This document shows positions 1 through 6,082 of a DNA stretch of 6,159 bases, piece by piece. Position 1 is the stretch's first letter. The number at the start of each line of letters is the position of its first letter. Position numbers and translations under genes: made by a program. The stretch lies in assembly GCA_013042765.1 (NCBI GenBank), contig JABDPP010000335.1:1-6159 (forward strand), given 5' to 3'. A model generated the notes under the pieces. It did no database searches, was not told the DNA's origin, and saw only the letters and a list, made by a program, of their open reading frames with translations. Source of the stretch: Litoreibacter sp. (GTDB taxonomy: Bacteria; Pseudomonadota; Alphaproteobacteria; Rhodobacterales; Rhodobacteraceae).

Positions 1-409
1 GTCCATAGCCCTCATCGATACGGTCCGGCACATACAGCGTCGCGTCCCGGCCCATGGCCCGCAGCCAGCTCAGCAGCAGCGCGGCCGAGGCGCCACCATC
101 CACATCGTAATCGGCGAAGATCGCAATCGCTTCGCGATCCTGCACGGCCTTGAGAAACCTTGCGGCTGCTTTGTCCATGTCTCGCAAGGTGGAGGGGTTG
201 GGCAGCAGATCGCGCAGCTTGGGCTCAAGATAGGCTTGCGCCTGATCTGGGGGAACACCTAGCCGGGCCAATGTCTGGCAGACCGGCCGGGGCAGATCCG
301 TACTTTGCGCCATAGCCTCCGCTAGGCGGTCATGCGCTGCGGTTGGCCCGATCCAGCGCCGTCCGGTCAGGGACCGCTCAACACCCAGATAGGCCGCGGC
401 TTCCGTCAT
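1..409 (-). CDS. recJ: Single-stranded-DNA-specific exonuclease RecJ, N-terminal part (cut by window edge)
   Basis: RecJ is a cytoplasmic DHH-family 5'-3' exonuclease on single-stranded DNA that acts in RecF-pathway recombination, mismatch repair and base-excision repair. The first 136 codons are visible and open to the left edge. Residues about 98-105 read FADYDVDG, the DHH-family motif I that binds catalytic metal (DYDADG in many RecJ proteins), followed by the helix GASAALLLSWLR and then VPDRIDEGYG at 127-136, the usual next RecJ block. The preceding ~95 residues match a normal RecJ N-terminal extension (the PTAAHDRLAEAMAQ and LGVPPDQAQAYLEP regions). The later DHH and OB-fold parts lie outside the window. 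The ATG is at 409-407, one base after the glpX stop, and I see no convincing separate ribosome binding site, so translation is probably coupled to glpX. Identity is confident; the exact start is slightly less so. Confidence 0.93.
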   Translation of the reverse strand, partial: MTEAAAYLGVERSLTGRRWIGPTAAHDRLAEAMAQSTDLPRPVCQTLARLGVPPDQAQAYLEPKLRDLLPNPSTLRDMDKAAARFLKAVQDREAIAIFADYDVDGGASAALLLSWLRAMGRDATLYVPDRIDEGYG

Positions 410-410
410 T

Positions 411-1376
411 TCAGGCCGGGTTGCGGTAGGTCATCCGCCGCACGGATCCGGTCTTGGAGCGCATCAGGATCGTTTCGGCGGTCATGTAGCCGACCTCACG
501 GCGAACACCGGGAAGGATCGATCCATCCGTCACACCGGTCGCGGCGAAGATGACATCCTGTGTCACCATGTCATCACGTGAATAGACCCGGTTGAGATCG
601 GTGATCCCAGCTTTCGCGGCGCGGCCTCGCTCATCGTCGTTGCGAAACAGCAGCCGGCCGAAGATCTGTCCGCCCATACACTTTAGAGCGGCGGCCGCGA
701 GAACGCCCTCGGGGGCTCCGCCTTCGCCCATATACATGTCGATGCCGGTTTGTTCGGCCTCGGCGCAATGCATTACGCCGGCAACGTCACCATCGGTAAT
801 CAGCCGGATCGCAGCGCCGGTGCTGCGCACCTCGGCGATCAAGGCCTCATGGCGCGGACGCTCAAGAATGCAGACGGTGATATCGACCGGCTCGCAGCCC
901 TTGGCCTCGGCAAGCGCGTTAACGCGCTCGGCGGCGCCCATATCCAACGACACGACACCCTCGGGATAACCGGGGCCGATTGCCAGCTTGTCCATGTAGA
1001 CATCCGGCGCGTGCAGCATCGAACCACGCGGGCCCATTGCGATTACGGCAAGTGCGTTGGGCATATCTTTCGCGGTCAGGGTCGTGCCTTCGAGCGGGTC
1101 AAGCGCGATATCCACGCCGGGGCCTTCGCCTGTGCCGACTTCCTCGCCGATGAAGAGCATGGGTGCCTCGTCCCGCTCGCCTTCGCCGATTACGACGACA
1201 CCGTTGATGTCGAGCTTGTTGAGCTGGGTGCGCATGGCGTCGACTGCAGCCTGATCGGCTGCTTTTTCGTCCCCACGGCCGATCAGCTTGGCAGAAGCAA
1301 GTGCCGCCGCTTCGGAAACTCGGGCCAGACCGAGGGAGAGCATGCGGTCCTGGAAAACATCGCGGGAGGTATTCAT
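411..1376 (-). CDS. glpX: Fructose-1,6-bisphosphatase class II (GlpX type)
   Basis: This cytoplasmic enzyme hydrolyses fructose 1,6-bisphosphate to fructose 6-phosphate in gluconeogenesis; some bacterial relatives also act on sedoheptulose 1,7-bisphosphate. The 321-residue product is close to E. coli GlpX (336). Visible motifs are GRGDEKAAD (33-41), GEGERDEAPML (64-74), DPLEGTT (93-99), TDGDVAG (194-200), GEGGAPEGV (217-225) and GVTDGSILPGV (281-291). By alignment from memory, the E. coli metal ligands correspond to D41, E65, D93, E96 and E223, all present. I chose the ATG at 1376 over a TTG two codons upstream (1382) because AGGA at 1387-1384 lies 7 nt before the ATG but only 1 nt before the TTG. 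The gene starts 45 bp after hom and ends 1 bp before recJ, consistent with one transcript. Whether it also serves as a sedoheptulose bisphosphatase cannot be told from sequence. Confidence 0.96.
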   Translation of the reverse strand: MNTSRDVFQDRMLSLGLARVSEAAALASAKLIGRGDEKAADQAAVDAMRTQLNKLDINGVVVIGEGERDEAPMLFIGEEVGTGEGPGVDIALDPLEGTTLTAKDMPNALAVIAMGPRGSMLHAPDVYMDKLAIGPGYPEGVVSLDMGAAERVNALAEAKGCEPVDITVCILERPRHEALIAEVRSTGAAIRLITDGDVAGVMHCAEAEQTGIDMYMGEGGAPEGVLAAAALKCMGGQIFGRLLFRNDDERGRAAKAGITDLNRVYSRDDMVTQDVIFAATGVTDGSILPGVRREVGYMTAETILMRSKTGSVRRMTYRNPA

Positions 1377-1383
1377 TGGCAAA

Positions 1384-1387
1384 TCCT
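1384..1387 (-). promoter_or_regulatory. Ribosome binding site deciding the glpX start
   Basis: AGGA on the minus strand lies 7 nt upstream of the ATG at 1376. The same site would be 1 nt from the in-frame TTG at 1382, too close to work, so it argues for the MNTS N-terminus rather than one two residues longer. Confidence 0.65.
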
Positions 1388-1421
1388 GTTCTTGAGGCGG
1401 GGGCAGGGCAAGGTGTGCAAC

Positions 1422-2708
1422 TCACACATGTTCGATACGAAGCGCAACCGGTTCGCCGGACAAAACGCCTGTGTCGGGCAACTGGTTGAGCGCGTGATCA
1501 AGCGCATCCCGCGTGGTTGTATGGGTGACGATCAGAACCGGAGCAGTCGGCTCCTCGTGGCTGTACTGGCGCATCCGGTCGATGGAAACTCCGGCATCGC
1601 CGAGGGCTGTCGCAACCTTGGCCAGTGCGCCCGGTTTGTCCTGCAGTGAAATGCGCAGGTAGTAGGGAGCGGGCACAGAGGACCGCGCAGCAGGCGCCGA
1701 TTTCAGCATCCTGGCGGGGAGGCCGAAGGTTGCGATCCGCGTACCACGCGCAATATCGGCGATGTCGGAGAGTACGGCGCTGGCGGTCGGGCCTTCGCCT
1801 GCGCCTGCGCCACGCAGCACCACCTGTCCGACTGCATCACCTTCGAGAACGACCATGTTAGTCCCGCCTTCGAGTTGCCCAAGCGGTGAATCCGCGGGAA
1901 CGAGGCAGGGAGACATGCGCTGGACAAGGCCGCGCTGGGTCATCTGGGTGACCCCCAGAAGCTTGATCCGATACCCCATGTCTGCGGCTTGTCGAATATC
2001 TTCTATCGCGACGCGCTCGATCCCTTCGAGCTGGACATTGTCGAAGGCCACTTGCGTGCCGAACGCGATAGATGACAGGAGCGCCAGCTTATGTGCCGCG
2101 TCGATACCGCCAACATCAAGCTGCGGATCCGCTTCGAGATAGCCGAGGCCGTCAGCTTCAGCGAAGACCTCTTCGTAGGACAGGCCAGCGTTCTCCATAC
2201 GGGTCAGGATGTAGTTGCACGACCCGTTCATCACCCCGAGCACGCGGCTGATCTCGTTTCCGGCCAGCCCCTCGGTCAGCGCCTTCACGACGGGAATGCC
2301 GCCGGCGACCGCGGCTTCGAACCGCAAGACACGGCCAGCTTCTTCCGCCAGTTCGGCCAGTGCCTGCCCGTGCACTGCCAGCATTGCCTTGTTGGCCGTC
2401 ACCACGTCTTTACCCGCGGCAATCGCGGCCTCGGTGGCGGCTTTGGCAGGCCCATCAGAGCCGCCCATAAGTTCGACGAAAATATCGACATCCTCACGGC
2501 GCGCGAGCGCAACAGGGTCATCTTCCCAAGCATAGGAGGAGAGGTTCACGCCGCGATCCTTGTCGCGGGTGCGGGCCGAAACTGCCGTGACTTCAATGTG
2601 ACGCCCGGTGCGCGCGGCCAGAAGCGCTGCCTTCTGGCGCACGATCTTGACCACACCGGTTCCAACGGTGCCCAAACCAGCAATTCCAAGGCGAAGTGGG
2701 GCGGTCAT
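1422..2708 (-). CDS. hom: Homoserine dehydrogenase, monofunctional with C-terminal ACT domain
   Basis: This enzyme reduces aspartate-4-semialdehyde to homoserine with NAD(P)H, at the branch leading to threonine (and isoleucine) and methionine. The 428 residues give the standard domain order. A Rossmann cofactor-binding domain starts with GIAGLGTVGTGV (8-19) and carries VTANKAMLA (103-111). The catalytic region has the family signature GLGYLEADPQLDVGG (187-201) followed by IDAAHK, whose K207 corresponds to the catalytic lysine. A C-terminal ACT domain starts around YYLRISLQDKPGALAKVA (349-366). No aspartokinase is fused. The ACT domain suggests allosteric feedback control, probably by threonine, which is inferred from the family. 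The ATG has GGAG at 2718-2715 with a 6-nt spacer. It lies 79 bp after the lipoprotein gene and 45 bp before glpX, on the same strand. Confidence 0.97.
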   Translation of the reverse strand: MTAPLRLGIAGLGTVGTGVVKIVRQKAALLAARTGRHIEVTAVSARTRDKDRGVNLSSYAWEDDPVALARREDVDIFVELMGGSDGPAKAATEAAIAAGKDVVTANKAMLAVHGQALAELAEEAGRVLRFEAAVAGGIPVVKALTEGLAGNEISRVLGVMNGSCNYILTRMENAGLSYEEVFAEADGLGYLEADPQLDVGGIDAAHKLALLSSIAFGTQVAFDNVQLEGIERVAIEDIRQAADMGYRIKLLGVTQMTQRGLVQRMSPCLVPADSPLGQLEGGTNMVVLEGDAVGQVVLRGAGAGEGPTASAVLSDIADIARGTRIATFGLPARMLKSAPAARSSVPAPYYLRISLQDKPGALAKVATALGDAGVSIDRMRQYSHEEPTAPVLIVTHTTTRDALDHALNQLPDTGVLSGEPVALRIEHV

Positions 2709-2742
2709 TTAAGGCTCCGTCGTCTAAGTATTCCGTGCGCTT

Positions 2743-2771
2743 CTGTTATCCGGGAAAGCAAAAAGGTGCAA
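2743..2771 (-). promoter_or_regulatory. Weak candidate promoter ahead of hom
   Basis: In the 79-bp gap between the lipoprotein gene and hom, the minus strand reads TTGCAC (2771-2766), a 17-nt spacer and TAACAG (2748-2743). Each hexamer matches the sigma70 consensus at about three of six positions. An overlapping GATAAC fits the -10 better but gives a 15-nt spacer. It could allow hom-glpX-recJ to be expressed without the lipoprotein gene. The match is poor enough to arise by chance, and I see no terminator in this gap. Confidence 0.25.
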
Positions 2772-2787
2772 CGAGACTTCGCTGCGA

Positions 2788-3093
2788 TCATCTGATCGCG
2801 CGCAGTGCTTCCTGCCCTTCATAGATGTCGCGCCCGCGCAGTGCCGCCGCCTTTAGCTTCAAAAGGGCGATCCGGCGTTCAAGCGCGGTAGCTTGCTCCT
2901 CGATCGAACGCGTTTGTGAGGCCGCAGTATCCGGGAAAATCTCAGATTGCGGGAGCAATTTCGGGAAAGGAGCATCCTGAGCCTCGGGGCTGATCGTACC
3001 TTCTACATCCGGGAGGTCGTTTGAACATGCGAACAGGACTGGAAGGGCGACCAGCACGGCTAGGAAACGCAAAAAGGGGGGAGGAAATCTCAT
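2788..3093 (-). CDS. Small predicted lipoprotein of unknown function
   Basis: I do not recognise this 101-residue protein. Its N-terminus is a lipoprotein signal peptide: charged start (R2, R9), hydrophobic stretch about 7-22, then a lipobox-like L20-F21-A22-C23 followed by S24 N25 D26. Cleavage before C23 would leave a mature protein of about 79 residues anchored by a lipid. Phe at -2 is unusual but tolerated in lipoboxes. After a proline-rich linker (about 27-55), residues 60-90 (RSIEEQATALERRIALLKLKA region) look like an amphipathic helix or short coiled coil, suggesting self-association or a partner protein. The ATG at 3093 has GAGGTGA at 3109-3103 with a 9-nt spacer, and a good promoter lies just upstream. 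The matched signal peptide, ribosome binding site and promoter make it a real gene. It heads the cluster containing hom, but nothing in it suggests an amino-acid metabolism role. Confidence 0.82.
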   Translation of the reverse strand: MRFPPPFLRFLAVLVALPVLFACSNDLPDVEGTISPEAQDAPFPKLLPQSEIFPDTAASQTRSIEEQATALERRIALLKLKAAALRGRDIYEGQEALRAIR

Positions 3094-3122
3094 GAAAGCC
3101 CGTCACCTCGGATCGTGATATG

Positions 3123-3151
3123 ACTTTACGTGCTGGACTCGCCGGTCACAA
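3123..3151 (-). promoter_or_regulatory. Sigma70-like promoter for the lipoprotein-hom-glpX-recJ cluster
   Basis: The minus strand reads TTGTGA (3151-3146, four of six to TTGACA), a 17-nt spacer and TAAAGT (3128-3123, four of six to TATAAT). A start near 3116 would give a leader of about 23 nt containing the GAGGTGA ribosome binding site. Position, spacing and leader length agree, which makes this the best promoter candidate in the window. Confidence 0.55.
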
Positions 3152-3158
3152 GTCCTGC
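3132..3158. repeat. Imperfect 27-bp inverted repeat over the leftward promoter
   Basis: GCTGGACT (3132-3139) and AGTCCTGC (3151-3158) are inverted copies with one T/T mismatch and an 11-bp centre. The element covers the -35 hexamer and most of the spacer of the predicted lipoprotein/hom promoter. It could be a repressor site, possibly for the adjacent TetR protein. Only seven pairs match, so chance is possible. Confidence 0.3.
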
Positions 3159-3186
3159 TTGAATTGAACGGATGTTCAGATAGGCT
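3159..3186 (+). promoter_or_regulatory. Candidate tetR promoter
   Basis: TTGAAT (3159-3164, four of six to the -35 consensus), a 16-nt spacer and TAGGCT (3181-3186, three of six to the -10). A start about 7 nt downstream would fall at or next to the ATG at 3193, implying a leaderless or nearly leaderless message. That agrees with the weak ribosome binding site of tetR. The -10 match is poor, so this is tentative. Confidence 0.3.
3165..3178. promoter_or_regulatory. Candidate TetR-family operator upstream of tetR
   Basis: TGAAC-GGAT-GTTCA is a perfect 5+5 inverted repeat with a 4-bp centre, ending 14 bp before the tetR start and lying between the predicted -35 and -10 of tetR. TetR-family proteins bind such short palindromes as dimers and often repress their own gene, so autoregulation is the simplest reading. 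That this protein binds this site is inferred. Confidence 0.5.
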
Positions 3187-3192
3187 GCCGAT

Positions 3193-3807
3193 ATGGCGCG
3201 AAAAACTGGATCACATTCCGAGATTACCGGCCCCCGCGTACGGGCAGCTGCCTTGATGCTCTTTGCGCGTGATGGTTATGCCGCCGTGTCGATGCGCCAG
3301 ATCGCTGCTGAGGTCGGAGTGCAGGCTGGGGCGCTTTATCTTTATACGCCCGACAAACAGACGCTTCTGTTTGATCTTCTCAAAGGCCATATGGACGAAT
3401 TGCTGAGTGCATGGGGCGCGGAGCCGAGGCCGACCGATCCGGAGCAACAGCTCGACGCCTTTGCCCGCTTCCATATACGCTTCCACCTGATGCGCCGCGA
3501 TGCGGTATTCATCTCCTACATGGAGCTGCGAAATCTCACGCCGGAAAATTTTGCCCGGCTCGAGAAGATGCGGCGACAATACGAAGATGCGCTGGAGGCG
3601 ATCCTGAAAGCGGGTCAGGTGAGCAAGATCTTCGATGTCGTTGACACCAAGCTGACCACGCTGGCCCTGATCTCAATGCTGACCGGAGTGACGACCTGGT
3701 ACCGTCAAGACGGACGATTGTCGCTGAGCCGCGTCGAGGAGATTTACGCCGATATGGTTGGAAAGGCGGTGCGGCGCGTTGCGAAAGAAAAAAGCGCCGC
3801 AGTCTGA
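3193..3807 (+). CDS. TetR/AcrR-family transcriptional regulator, ligand unknown
   Basis: A 204-residue DNA-binding repressor, the usual TetR-family size. The N-terminal domain (about 12-62) contains the family helix-turn-helix: MRQIAAEVG (34-42), a short turn, then recognition helix AGALYLYT (45-52) and the following DKQTLLFDLL (54-63). The rest (about 75-195) is predicted helical with hydrophobic and aromatic residues (FHIRFHLM, ALISMLTGVTTWY), as expected of the ligand-binding and dimer domain. The ligand cannot be assigned; related regulators in this group often sense acyl-CoA or other hydrophobic molecules, which is family knowledge rather than evidence here. The ATG at 3193 has only a weak site (TAGG at 3181-3184). 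It is divergent from the lipoprotein-hom cluster and convergent with glyA, so the cluster or tetR itself are the nearest possible targets. Its last four sense codons before GTC form one arm of the terminator. Confidence 0.93.
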   Translation: MARKTGSHSEITGPRVRAAALMLFARDGYAAVSMRQIAAEVGVQAGALYLYTPDKQTLLFDLLKGHMDELLSAWGAEPRPTDPEQQLDAFARFHIRFHLMRRDAVFISYMELRNLTPENFARLEKMRRQYEDALEAILKAGQVSKIFDVVDTKLTTLALISMLTGVTTWYRQDGRLSLSRVEEIYADMVGKAVRRVAKEKSAAV

Positions 3808-3826
3808 AAACCGCGGCGCTTTCTTT
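3788..3826. terminator. Bidirectional intrinsic terminator shared by tetR and glyA
   Basis: A perfect 10-bp stem, AAAGCGCCGC (3791-3800) and GCGGCGCTTT (3813-3822), encloses a 12-nt loop. On the plus strand the stem runs into TTTCTTT (3820-3826), ending tetR transcripts. On the minus strand it runs into six T then C and TTT (3793-3784), ending glyA transcripts. The tetR stop codon (3805-3807) is inside the loop, and the glyA stop is at 3839-3841. Stem strength and T-tracts on both sides make this a confident call. Confidence 0.9.
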
Positions 3827-3838
3827 GAAATCGGGTTG

Positions 3839-5134
3839 TTACAGGCCCGGATAAATCGGGAATCTGCCACATAGCTCGAGAACCTTCGCCTTTACGGCCT
3901 CTTCCACGGCGCTGTTGCCGTCCTCGCCATTGGCTGCCAGCCCGTCGACGACCTCGACAATCAGATCGCCGATGGTGCGGAACTCAACATCCGTGAAGCC
4001 ACGTGTGGTACCGGCGGGTGAGCCGAGGCGAATGCCGCTGGTCACAGTCGGCTTCTCCGTGTCGAAGGGAATACCGTTCTTGTTGCAGGTGATGTGGGCG
4101 CGCCCCAGCGCCTTCTCGGTCGCGTTGCCCTTCACGCCCTTGGGGCGCAGGTCAACGAGCAGCACGTGGGTATCGGTGCCGCCGGTCACGATGTCGAGCC
4201 CGCCATTGACAAGCTGCTCTCCGAGCGCCTGCGCATTTGTGATCACCTGTGCCTGATACTCTTTGAAACCCGGCCGCAGCGCTTCACCGAAGGCCACAGC
4301 TTTGGCTGCGATCACGTGCATTAGCGGGCCACCCTGAATACCCGGAAAAATGGCTGAGTTGAATTTTTTTGCCAGCGCTGCGTCATCGGTCAAGATCATG
4401 CCGCCGCGTGGACCGCGGAGCGTCTTGTGCGTGGTGGTCGTAGCTGCATGGGCATGCGGGAAGGGCGAGGGGTAGAGACCTGCCGCCACAAGGCCTGCAA
4501 AATGCGCCATGTCGACGAGCAGATAGGCGCCCACGCTGTCGGCAATCTCACGGAACTTGGCGAAGTCGATCTTGCGTGGAATGGCCGAGCCGCCCGCGAT
4601 GATCATCTGCGGCTTGTGCTCCGCGGCCAGCGCTGCGACCTGATCGTAATCGATCTCAAGCGTGTCGGGCTTGACGCCATACTGCACCGCGGTGAACCAT
4701 TTGCCCGACTGGTTCGGGGCTGCGCCGTGTGTGAGGTGCCCGCCGGCATCAAGGCTCATCCCCAGAATGGTGTCGCCGGGTTTCAGAAGCGCAGTGAAAA
4801 CGCCTTGATTGGCCTGTGAGCCCGAGTTCGGCTGCACATTTGCAAAACCACAACCGAACAGCTCTTTGGCGCGGTCGATGGCAAGGTTTTCCGCGACATC
4901 GACAAACTGGCAGCCGCCATAATAGCGCCGTCCGGGATATCCTTCGGCATATTTGTTGGTCATCACGGAGCCTTGCGCCTCCATAACCGCAGCGGAGACG
5001 ATGTTCTCGCTGGCGATCAGTTCGATCTCATCGCGCTGACGCCCGAGTTCCTTGGAGAGGGCGTCAAACAGCTCGGTATCGCGGGTCTCAAGCCCTTCAC
5101 TGAAAAAGCCGTCATCACGGTGGGATGCATTCAT
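3839..5134 (-). CDS. glyA: Serine hydroxymethyltransferase
   Basis: GlyA is a cytoplasmic PLP enzyme that interconverts serine and glycine with tetrahydrofolate and 5,10-methylenetetrahydrofolate, supplying one-carbon units. The 431-residue product is complete (E. coli 417). Landmarks are [10 protein letters not shown] (38-47), [16 protein letters not shown] (60-75), [12 protein letters not shown] (99-110), [13 protein letters not shown] (205-217) with the cofactor-contacting D208 and H211, and [14 protein letters not shown] (232-245), in which K237 forms the PLP Schiff base. The C-terminal block [15 protein letters not shown] (366-380) is also intact. I chose the ATG at 5134 (MNASHRDD) because the frame upstream to 5224 encodes a non-family extension and GAGAG at 5145-5141 is 6 nt before this ATG. 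It is divergent from nadK and ends at the terminator shared with tetR. No glycine or folate riboswitch is recognisable in its leader. Confidence 0.98.
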   Translation of the reverse strand: MNASHRDDGFFSEGLETRDTELFDALSKELGRQRDEIELIASENIVSAAVMEAQGSVMTNKYAEGYPGRRYYGGCQFVDVAENLAIDRAKELFGCGFANVQPNSGSQANQGVFTALLKPGDTILGMSLDAGGHLTHGAAPNQSGKWFTAVQYGVKPDTLEIDYDQVAALAAEHKPQMIIAGGSAIPRKIDFAKFREIADSVGAYLLVDMAHFAGLVAAGLYPSPFPHAHAATTTTHKTLRGPRGGMILTDDAALAKKFNSAIFPGIQGGPLMHVIAAKAVAFGEALRPGFKEYQAQVITNAQALGEQLVNGGLDIVTGGTDTHVLLVDLRPKGVKGNATEKALGRAHITCNKNGIPFDTEKPTVTSGIRLGSPAGTTRGFTDVEFRTIGDLIVEVVDGLAANGEDGNSAVEEAVKAKVLELCGRFPIYPGL

Positions 5135-5168
5135 GAGGATCTCTCTTCTATCCAAAAAATCGCGTTCG

Positions 5169-5194
5169 GTGGCACGTTTTAGTCCTAAAGCCAC
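5169..5194. promoter_or_regulatory. Nested palindrome upstream of glyA (candidate operator or leader hairpin)
   Basis: TTTAG-TC-CTAAA (5178-5189) is an AT-rich palindrome in a GC-rich region, flanked by GTGGC (5169-5173) and GCCAC (5190-5194), also inverted copies. On the glyA strand the right half overlaps a possible -10 (ACTAAA or TAAAAC), with TTG-rich sequence upstream that could act as a -35. It may be a regulator site over the glyA promoter. Alternatively, if transcription starts farther upstream, it is a leader hairpin with a 4-nt bulge. No regulator can be named. Confidence 0.35.
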
Positions 5195-5235
5195 GAAAGC
5201 AAAACAAGCAATACGACGCAGCACGGGGATTCTGC

Positions 5236-5279
5236 GCCATGCGAATTCTGATCAAAAGCCTTGTTTTTCGGCGCATGGC
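5236..5279. repeat. 8-bp inverted repeat in the glyA-nadK intergenic region
   Basis: GCCATGCG (5236-5243) and CGCATGGC (5272-5279) are perfect inverted copies separated by 28 bp that include an AAAA...TTTT pair. They lie just before nadK, whose own promoter I could not identify with confidence. This may be a regulatory site or RNA structure, or chance. The arms are too far apart and lack the T-tract position of a terminator. Confidence 0.3.
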
Positions 5280-5312
5280 ACGCGAAGACTCTTCCAAACG
5301 GAAAGCTAACCC

Positions 5313-6080
5313 ATGCCAAAGATTGAGAAAATTGCCTTCATGGCGTCGGAAACCCAGATCGCTCAGGATGCGGCGCGCGCTTTGTCGCATGTCTATGGCA
5401 ACGTGACGCCAGAAAATGCGGATGTGATCGTGGCACTGGGCGGCGACGGTTTCATGCTGCAGACCCTGCACGGGACCCAGCACCTTGATGTCCCGGTTTA
5501 CGGTATGAATTGCGGTACGGTTGGCTTTCTGATGAACGAGTATCAGGAAGAAGGTGTGCTGGAACGGCTCGCCGCTGCTGAAGAGGAAGTCATCAACCCG
5601 CTTCGGATGAAGGCCGTTCACGCCGATGGAACGGTGCACGAAGCCCTTGCGATAAACGAGGTATCGCTTTTGCGGGCCGGCCCACAAGCAGCGAAACTGC
5701 GCATTACCGTGGATGGCAAGGTGCGCATGGATGAACTGGTTTGTGACGGGGCGCTTGTCTCAACGCCGGCTGGCTCGACGGCTTACAACTACTCGGCCCA
5801 CGGCCCGATCTTGCCGATTGGTGCGGATGTTCTGGCGCTCACGGCCATGTCGGCTTTTCGTCCAAGGCGTTGGCGTGGTGCACTGTTGCAGAAAGCCGCC
5901 CATGTCAGGTTTGACGTTCTGCAACCAAACAAACGCCCCGTGATGGCGGATGCGGACAGCCGCACAGCGGGCAATGTCGTTTCGGTAGAAATCCGCTCAG
6001 AACCTGGCGTCTCCCACCGGTTGCTCTTCGATACGGGGCACGGGCTCGAGGAACGCCTGATCCGCGAGCAGTTCGTCTGA
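5313..6080 (+). CDS. nadK: NAD kinase
   Basis: NadK phosphorylates NAD+ with ATP (or polyphosphate in some species) to make NADP+, the only route to NADP in most bacteria; it is cytoplasmic. The 255-residue length fits the short alphaproteobacterial form. Key motifs are [14 protein letters not shown] (41-54), with the GGDG phosphate-binding loop whose Asp is catalytic, [14 protein letters not shown] (63-76), AINEVSLLR (113-121) with the conserved Asn-Glu pair, and [18 protein letters not shown] (151-168), the glycine-rich nucleotide-binding segment. [11 protein letters not shown] (181-191) is typical of alphaproteobacterial members as I recall. The ATG at 5313 follows GGAAAG at 5300-5305 with a 7-nt spacer. 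It is divergent from glyA across 178 bp, and its stop is 2 bp from the end of the next gene. It feeds NADPH-using biosynthesis, including the Hom step and folate-linked reactions, but co-regulation with them is not shown. Confidence 0.96.
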   Translation: MPKIEKIAFMASETQIAQDAARALSHVYGNVTPENADVIVALGGDGFMLQTLHGTQHLDVPVYGMNCGTVGFLMNEYQEEGVLERLAAAEEEVINPLRMKAVHADGTVHEALAINEVSLLRAGPQAAKLRITVDGKVRMDELVCDGALVSTPAGSTAYNYSAHGPILPIGADVLALTAMSAFRPRRWRGALLQKAAHVRFDVLQPNKRPVMADADSRTAGNVVSVEIRSEPGVSHRLLFDTGHGLEERLIREQFV

Positions 6081-6082
6081 CC

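Noticed and set aside
1413..1427. Small stem-loop GTGTG-CAACT-CACAC at the hom stop codon
   Set aside because: Only 5 bp and not followed by a T-tract on the minus strand, so it is not a convincing terminator between hom and glpX.
750..1649. 299-codon open frame on the plus strand, opposite glpX and hom
   Set aside because: It lies wholly antisense to two clear genes, has no family-like motif, and long antisense frames are common in GC-rich coding DNA.
2091..2795. 234-codon plus-strand open frame opposite hom
   Set aside because: Mirror of hom codon structure; no recognisable domain, and its end overlaps the lipoprotein/hom junction without its own signals.
4364..4370. Run of seven A on the glyA coding strand (A-AAA-AAA), a possible slippery site
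   Set aside because: It encodes the conserved Lys-Lys in LAKKFNSA, the frame is intact on both sides, and there is no alternative product or stimulatory structure evident.
5135..5224. 30-residue hydrophobic N-terminal extension of GlyA
   Set aside because: GlyA is cytosolic and its relatives start near MNASHRDD. The ribosome binding site at 5145-5141 supports the ATG at 5134, and the extension spans the likely promoter.
5135..5312. Glycine or tetrahydrofolate riboswitch upstream of glyA
   Set aside because: I looked for the conserved cores expected of these classes on the minus strand and saw none; the region is also short.
5148..5687. 179-codon minus-strand open frame opposite nadK and the glyA leader
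   Set aside because: Mostly antisense to nadK. The tail before glyA could be imagined as a leader peptide, but it has no run of glycine or serine codons and no clear attenuator.
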